From JBHGYD01 sp041920415 (GTDB taxonomy: Bacteria; Bacillota; Bacilli; Bacillales; Anoxybacillaceae), in assembly GCA_041920415.1 (NCBI GenBank), contig JBHGYD010000044.1, forward strand, positions 1-55,773: a stretch of DNA of 55,773 nucleotides, in the 5' to 3' direction. Positions 51,443-55,773 of the stretch are shown in pieces (positions within the stretch are counted from its first letter, which is position 1; every line of letters starts with the position of its first letter). The position numbers and the translations under genes were made by a program. The notes beneath the pieces are model-generated. The model was not told the origin of the DNA. It saw only the letters and a list, made by a program, of their open reading frames with translations, and did no database searches.

Positions 51443-52549
51443 GTGAAATTATTTATCATTCGCTCGCTTATGTTTGCGGTTTTATGGATAGGGTACTTAT
51501 ATGAACATAGTCACCATTCAAATGAACCTGCTCTTCTATGGTTTATTAGCTCACTGGCTATTTTAAGTTATTTTTTACTTTCTATTGTGAAAGAACCGTT
51601 CGTTTTATATATGATTATTCATTTTTTGATTATAGTAGCTGAATTTTGTTATCCGCTTCCTAAAAATATGTATAGTCTTTTGTTATTTTTATATATTTAT
51701 TTAGAGGCGATTTTTCAACTACCGATAAAAAAATTCCGCCTATTGACCATCATTACGTTTCTATGTTCAGCAGTGATTGTTATTGGTTTCAAAAGCGGAG
51801 AAATGGAATGGCTTATCGCGTTGATTCTTTTTTCTATCACCTCTGCTCTATTAAACGAATATGTGCTGGAAAGAAAAGAGCAACGAGAAATTTATGAACA
51901 GTTATTAGGAGAATACCGCCGTTTAAAGCGTTTACATTATGAAACCGAACGATCCGCGAGACTGGAAGAACGAACAAGAATTGCCCGCGAAATTCACGAT
52001 TCCGTAGGCCATAAATTAACAGCCCTTCTTATGCAACTAGAAATGTTGTCAATGAAAGAACCAAAACAAGAATACGAACAATTAAAGCGTTTAGTTCGCG
52101 ATAGTTTAGAGGAAACAAGACAAGCCGTGAAAGCGTTAAAAACAGAAGAAAATGAAGGGATTGCTTCCGTGCTTCAATTGATTCGAAAATTAGAATCAGA
52201 AAGCCATATTATGGTTCACTTTACGACGAAACAAGGTGTACTATCTACGAAGATTTCTAATCAACTTAGTGTTGTGTTATATCGCGCCATTCAAGAAGCA
52301 TTGACAAATGCAATGAGGCATGCCCATTCAAGAGAAGTATTTGTCGTATTAGGAAAATCAGCAGTGGGCGATATTCACTTTTCTATAAAAAACCGCATTT
52401 TTGAACCGAAACCTTTTCAAATGGGATTTGGTTTAACGAGCATGAAAGAACGTGTAGAGGAAGTCGGAGGAACTTTGCACATTTTCCAAACCAATGATGA
52501 ATTTATTGTTCAAGGAACGCTTCCAATAAAGGAGGATCGCTGTGTTTAA
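51443..52549 (+). CDS. Sensor histidine kinase, NarL/LiaS-type
   Basis: The 368-aa protein has five or so N-terminal membrane spans with hardly any external loop, a linker helix, then HisKA_3 (RTRIAREIHDSVGHKLTALLM, phospho-His185) and an HATPase domain (QEALTNAMRHA, GFGLTSMKERV). The almost loop-free sensor is like those of intramembrane-sensing or LnrJ/YvfT kinases that respond to membrane-active compounds. The GTG start follows GGGGATG. It overlaps the response-regulator gene by 8 bases. A possible promoter is TTGACG near 51384. Confidence 0.93.
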   Translation: MKLFIIRSLMFAVLWIGYLYEHSHHSNEPALLWFISSLAILSYFLLSIVKEPFVLYMIIHFLIIVAEFCYPLPKNMYSLLLFLYIYLEAIFQLPIKKFRLLTIITFLCSAVIVIGFKSGEMEWLIALILFSITSALLNEYVLERKEQREIYEQLLGEYRRLKRLHYETERSARLEERTRIAREIHDSVGHKLTALLMQLEMLSMKEPKQEYEQLKRLVRDSLEETRQAVKALKTEENEGIASVLQLIRKLESESHIMVHFTTKQGVLSTKISNQLSVVLYRAIQEALTNAMRHAHSREVFVVLGKSAVGDIHFSIKNRIFEPKPFQMGFGLTSMKERVEEVGGTLHIFQTNDEFIVQGTLPIKEDRCV

Positions 52550-53177
52550 TATTTTACTTGTAGAAGATCAAGCGCTTGTTAGACAAGGATTAAAAATGAT
52601 GATTGAACAGGATCCGCAACTAAAAGTCGTCGCGGAAGCAGAAAATGGGTTAGAAGCATTGCATAAAATGGAACAACATATTATCGATCTCGTTATTATG
52701 GACGTCCGCATGCCTGTGATGAACGGCTTGGAAGCAACAAGAAAAATGAAAGAACGATGGCCGGATGTCAAAATTTTAATTTTAACCACGTTCAATGATG
52801 ATGAATATGCTGTGCAAGCATTGAAAGATGGGGCTAATGGATTTTTATTGAAAACGGCTGAACAACAAAAACTGATTCAAGCGATATATAGCTGTATGAA
52901 AGGTGGAATGACCATTCATGAAGATGTCGCGGCAAAAATGATGCCAAAACTATTACAAAAATCGAAACAAGTCCAAGTTGACATCCCTTTATCCCCTCGT
53001 GAATTGATGATTGCAAAATTAGTAGGAGAAGGAAAAACGAACAAAGAAATTGCAGCAGAGCTTCATCTATCCATCGGAACGGTAAAAAATCATATTACAC
53101 AAATCCTCCAAAAACTTCAGCTACGCGATCGCACCCAGCTTGCCATTTATGCCATTAAACACGATATTACCCCGTAA
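52542..53177 (+). CDS. LuxR/NarL-family response regulator
   Basis: The 211-aa protein has a receiver domain with VEDQ acidic pair, phospho-Asp54 in VIMDVRMPVMNG, Thr/Lys switch residues (LTTFNDDEYA, LLKTAE) and a C-terminal NarL-type HTH (LSPRELMIAKLVGEGKTNKEIAAELHLSIGTVKNHI). It is the partner of the adjacent kinase. GTG at 52542 follows GGAGGATCGCT. It should act on the ABC genes just downstream, where a palindrome lies. Confidence 0.95.
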   Translation: MFNILLVEDQALVRQGLKMMIEQDPQLKVVAEAENGLEALHKMEQHIIDLVIMDVRMPVMNGLEATRKMKERWPDVKILILTTFNDDEYAVQALKDGANGFLLKTAEQQKLIQAIYSCMKGGMTIHEDVAAKMMPKLLQKSKQVQVDIPLSPRELMIAKLVGEGKTNKEIAAELHLSIGTVKNHITQILQKLQLRDRTQLAIYAIKHDITP

Positions 53178-53180
53178 TAT

Positions 53181-53206
53181 TGACCGAAACATACGGTCAT
53201 TTTTTT
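53181..53206 (+). terminator. Terminator after the two-component genes
   Basis: Stem tgaccg / cggtca (53181-53186, 53194-53199) followed by seven T residues. It separates the kinase-regulator pair from the ABC genes. Confidence 0.85.
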
Positions 53207-53238
53207 ATGTGTTCATGAACTCAAGAGTTGAACGAAAA

Positions 53239-53252
53239 ATGACTAAAGTCAT
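53239..53252. promoter_or_regulatory. Candidate response-regulator binding site
   Basis: Perfect inverted repeat ATGACT / AGTCAT with a two-base spacer about 100 bases upstream of the ABC ATPase gene, and a further ATGACT half-site near 53270. This is the size and place expected of a LuxR-type regulator box. Confidence 0.4.
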
Positions 53253-53343
53253 GTTTTTTATTTTAAGTAATGACTCGCGATAGTGTGATTTTTCAAAGCA
53301 ATAGCGTAACATGGAAATCAGAAAAGAAGGAGGAGAGAGTGTG

Positions 53344-54279
53344 ATGATATTAGAAGCGGTAGAATTAACGAAACAGTTTAAACAAATGAAAGCGGTGAAC
53401 GGCGTTAACTTATTTTTAGAAAAAGGAGAAATTGTAGGGTTATTAGGTCCAAACGGAGCTGGTAAATCCACAACGATTTCCATGCTCTCTACTTTAATTC
53501 CGCCCACAAGCGGAGATGTTCGCTTTAACAATGAGAGCGTCCTCAAAAACCCAACAAAATTAAGAAAAGTATTGGGAGTGGTCCCACAGGAAATTGCTTT
53601 ATATACTGATTTGTCTGCAAAAGAAAATTTATATTTTTTCGGAAGAATGTATCGCTTATCAGGAGCGAGCTTACGAAAGAAAGTCGATGAAATATTGGAA
53701 CAAATCGGCTTGACTGAACGGCAAAACGATTTAGTGAAACATTTTTCTGGCGGAATGAAAAGAAGATTGAATATCGGAGTCGCGCTTTTGCATGAACCGG
53801 AATTTATTATTATGGACGAACCGACTGTCGGCATTGATCCTCAGTCAAGAAATTATATTTTGGAAACGGTCAAACGATTAAATCAAGAGAAACAAATGAC
53901 CGTTTTATATACGAGCCATTACATGGAAGAAGTCGAATTCTTATGTGACCGGATTTACATTATGGATAAAGGCAGCATTATCGCATCAGGTACGAAAGAA
54001 GAAATCAAAAATATTTTATCATCTGAAAATACCGTTCAAATAAAAGTAGAACGAGTCAACGAATCATTTATTGCCGCGTTGCGTACGGAACCAATCATTA
54101 ACCATGTAACCGTCCAAGACCGCTCGATTACCATTTTAACTCCTAAAGAAGCAAATGTGTTCAATATGTTATTTAAATTAGCAGAAAAAACGAACACCGT
54201 TTTAACTTCGGTGGAAATCCAAACACCAACATTGGAAGATGTGTTCTTGCATCTAACCGGCCGGGCACTACGGGATTAA
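53344..54279 (+). CDS. ABC exporter ATP-binding protein
   Basis: The protein is about 311 aa. Walker A GPNGAGKSTTI, Q-loop VVPQEIALYTDL, signature FSGGMKRRLNIGVAL, Walker B FIIMDEPTVGID and H-loop YTSHYMEEVEFL are all present, then a C-terminal regulatory segment ending LEDVFLHLTGRALRD, typical of ABC-2 exporters of the linearmycin (LnrL) or YvfR type. GTG at 53341 or ATG at 53344 both follow GGAGGAGAG. I give the ATG. Its partner permease follows 12 bases later. Likely exports a lipophilic antibiotic or peptide, inferred from the kinase and family. Confidence 0.94.
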   Translation: MILEAVELTKQFKQMKAVNGVNLFLEKGEIVGLLGPNGAGKSTTISMLSTLIPPTSGDVRFNNESVLKNPTKLRKVLGVVPQEIALYTDLSAKENLYFFGRMYRLSGASLRKKVDEILEQIGLTERQNDLVKHFSGGMKRRLNIGVALLHEPEFIIMDEPTVGIDPQSRNYILETVKRLNQEKQMTVLYTSHYMEEVEFLCDRIYIMDKGSIIASGTKEEIKNILSSENTVQIKVERVNESFIAALRTEPIINHVTVQDRSITILTPKEANVFNMLFKLAEKTNTVLTSVEIQTPTLEDVFLHLTGRALRD

Positions 54280-54291
54280 AGGAGGATCGCA

Positions 54292-55554
54292 ATGATTGGA
54301 CAATTTATAAAGAAGCAGCTCCTATTGTTTATTCGAAACCGGCATGAATTGCTTGTTCTTCTTGGAATGCCGTTACTTTTAATTACGATATTAGGGTTGG
54401 CGCTCGGAAACATTATGAAAAATGACGCTCCTGCCATTCACGCAAAAATCGCTCTCATTGAGAGAGGAAACGAGCAAGCAGATTTACAAAAATTTGTGCA
54501 TGATTTAGAAAGCATGGACATCCCAGCTGAACAGAAGCAAATGATGACGAACGCAGCAAAACAAATGCTTCCCGTTACTGCGTTAAAAAACGATGTATTC
54601 GGTTCTAAAGAATTAAAGCCATATATCAAGCTAGTGACGGCAAAGCCATCCGAACTCGAAAAAATCCGGAAAGATAAAAGCTACACAGCGATTATCGAAA
54701 TTCCTCAACAATTTACGTATTCGGTTCTACAAAACGTCTTTCTGGGAAAAAAGCAACAACCTACGTTTTCCTTCTATACAAATGAACAAAAGGAAATTTC
54801 ATCGAAATTAGTAGAAGAGATAATCGCAACATTTCAAGAACGCTATTCCACTTTTTCTGCTCTCGGAAAATCAGGCTTACTAAACGGTTCATTTAGCATG
54901 CCTGCTGTCCACGTTCAAGGTAAGATTGAAACGGTCACAAAGAGAGAACCCATTAACGCGATTACTTATTATATGGTGGGAATGAGTGTCATGTTTGTCT
55001 TATATATCGCATCAAATGTCGGTTCTTACGCGTTTCATGAAAAACAACTTCATGTTTTCGATCGAATATTGCTTGCCAATGTATCGAAATGGTCTTACAT
55101 GATCGGAATTTTTATCTCGTCTGTACTTCTTGCGTTTTTACAGCTAAGTTTGCTGTATGGGGTCACTTCGATCATATATCACATTAGGTGGCCTCATGTT
55201 ACTGCCTTTTTTGCAGTCACTCTTTCCTTATGTTTCGCCGTTGGAGGATTATCCGTTTTGTTAACTTCGTTAAATTACCGATTGAATTCAGAACATATGT
55301 CGAACTTTTTTGCAAATATCGTAGTTACCATTTTTTCACTTCTCGGAGGAAGTTTTTTTCCTTCTAATCAACTATCAGGCTGGATTCATACGCTTGGAAA
55401 TCTTACCCCTAACGGTTCAAGCATGACGGCGTATTTAAAAATATTACAGGGGTATGATTTGGCAGACGTCACAAATTCAATTTTGTATTTATGCTTATTT
55501 AGTGTGGCGATGGTAATAGCAGCCGTATTCACCTTCCCAAAAAAGGGGGCATAA
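54292..55554 (+). CDS. ABC-2 type exporter permease
   Basis: The 420-aa protein has one N-terminal TM helix (LVLLGMPLLLITILGLALG), a large extracytoplasmic domain (about 45-220) and five or six C-terminal TM helices (AITYYMVGMSVMFVLYIASN and on), the plan of LnrM/YvfS-like permeases. It forms the transmembrane part with the preceding ATPase. AAAGGAGGATCGCA precedes its ATG. Linearmycin exporters have two permeases, and a second could start at the right edge. Confidence 0.92.
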   Translation: MIGQFIKKQLLLFIRNRHELLVLLGMPLLLITILGLALGNIMKNDAPAIHAKIALIERGNEQADLQKFVHDLESMDIPAEQKQMMTNAAKQMLPVTALKNDVFGSKELKPYIKLVTAKPSELEKIRKDKSYTAIIEIPQQFTYSVLQNVFLGKKQQPTFSFYTNEQKEISSKLVEEIIATFQERYSTFSALGKSGLLNGSFSMPAVHVQGKIETVTKREPINAITYYMVGMSVMFVLYIASNVGSYAFHEKQLHVFDRILLANVSKWSYMIGIFISSVLLAFLQLSLLYGVTSIIYHIRWPHVTAFFAVTLSLCFAVGGLSVLLTSLNYRLNSEHMSNFFANIVVTIFSLLGGSFFPSNQLSGWIHTLGNLTPNGSSMTAYLKILQGYDLADVTNSILYLCLFSVAMVIAAVFTFPKKGA

Positions 55555-55762
55555 GTAGTTTGTTAAACATCTATAAGAATGTATAAAATTATGTAAATAT
55601 ATCCTGTTATTGGATATAGAGGGGTGGATGTCCTCCATCTTTTCCATCGTCTCCTGTCTGATGATAAAAAATCATCTCCCCCTTCCTCATGTAAAAAGGA
55701 AATGAAGAAGAGTTGACGAATATATGTTCTGAAGAATCCAAACATAGGGGGACGGCAAGGGG

Positions 55763-55773
55763 ATGAAAACGGT
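55763..55773 (+). CDS. Possible start of a further gene, cut by the window edge
   Basis: ATGAAAACGGT follows GGGGGACG eight bases upstream. Only four codons are inside the window, so no identity can be given. The 208 bases before it (55555-55762) contain a short inverted repeat near 55660-55676 and no gene. Confidence 0.35.

Noticed and set aside
1..55773. CRISPR arrays, rRNA and tRNA genes, or a prophage
   Set aside because: No regularly spaced repeats, no recognisable tRNA cloverleaf or rRNA segment, and no phage structural genes are visible.

Overview
The window looks like a chromosomal segment of a low-to-moderate GC, probably thermophilic member of the Bacillaceae (Anoxybacillus/Parageobacillus-like). 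This rests on the strong AGGAGG-type ribosome sites with frequent GTG/TTG starts, the CspB-type cold-shock protein, MscL, an S-box riboswitch, PRD-type PTS control and IS200/IS605-type hairpin ends. The genus is an inference. I see no rRNA, tRNA or CRISPR array.

Positions 1-20600 are a defence island read entirely on the minus strand. Its main part is a tight, mostly overlapping set of 13 genes (20142 down to 2488): HsdS-like protein, 195-aa protein, winged-helix-like protein, HsdM-type adenine methylase, second HsdS, two unrecognised proteins (361 and 359 aa), a 1350-aa P-loop ATPase, a 269-aa protein, a possible NurA-like protein, a HerA-type ATPase, a possible PD-(D/E)XK protein, and a Ser/Thr kinase with TPRs. 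No HsdR translocase is present. A hairpin terminator lies at 2141-2172. The content (methylase, specificity subunits, large ATPase, kinase) resembles the multigene methylation-based anti-phage systems of the BREX/Pgl/MADS kind, but the gene set with HerA plus a NurA-like partner does not match any system I can name with certainty. A frameshifted tail of a type III restriction Res subunit lies behind it, followed by a DarT1-type DNA ADP-ribosyltransferase with its NADAR antitoxin and an unknown 131-aa gene.

Positions 20600-25900 are a scarred region: small hypothetical genes, mscL, csp, a bile-acid-symporter-family transporter, and several pseudogenes. A 3' piece of ulaA and a 3' piece of mscL duplicate intact genes found a few kb away. 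The mscL copy is cut exactly at a palindromic repeat. IS200/IS605-type ends and an IS fragment lie nearby.

Positions 25909-38408 are metabolic, on the minus strand: a PTS IIC/IIB pair of the ascorbate (Ula) family with a PRD/EIIB/EIIA-type activator, then a glycolate-to-malate block: glycolate oxidase subunits GlcE, GlcF and GlcD, malate synthase G, a fumarylacetoacetate-hydrolase-family enzyme and an IclR regulator.

Positions 38600-44400 carry mobile-element scraps, a DinB-family protein, a DUF2157/GDYXXLXY membrane protein, a GNAT acetyltransferase, an unknown protein with an HGS motif and a YegS/BmrU lipid kinase. At 44401-45400 an S-box (SAM-I) riboswitch with promoter and terminator sits in front of an uncharacterised 110-aa protein and a VOC-family protein. 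Positions 45481-51143 hold an oppDFBCA-type peptide importer. On the plus strand, 51443-55554 holds a NarL-type two-component system followed by an ABC-2 exporter, and the start of another gene may lie at the right edge.
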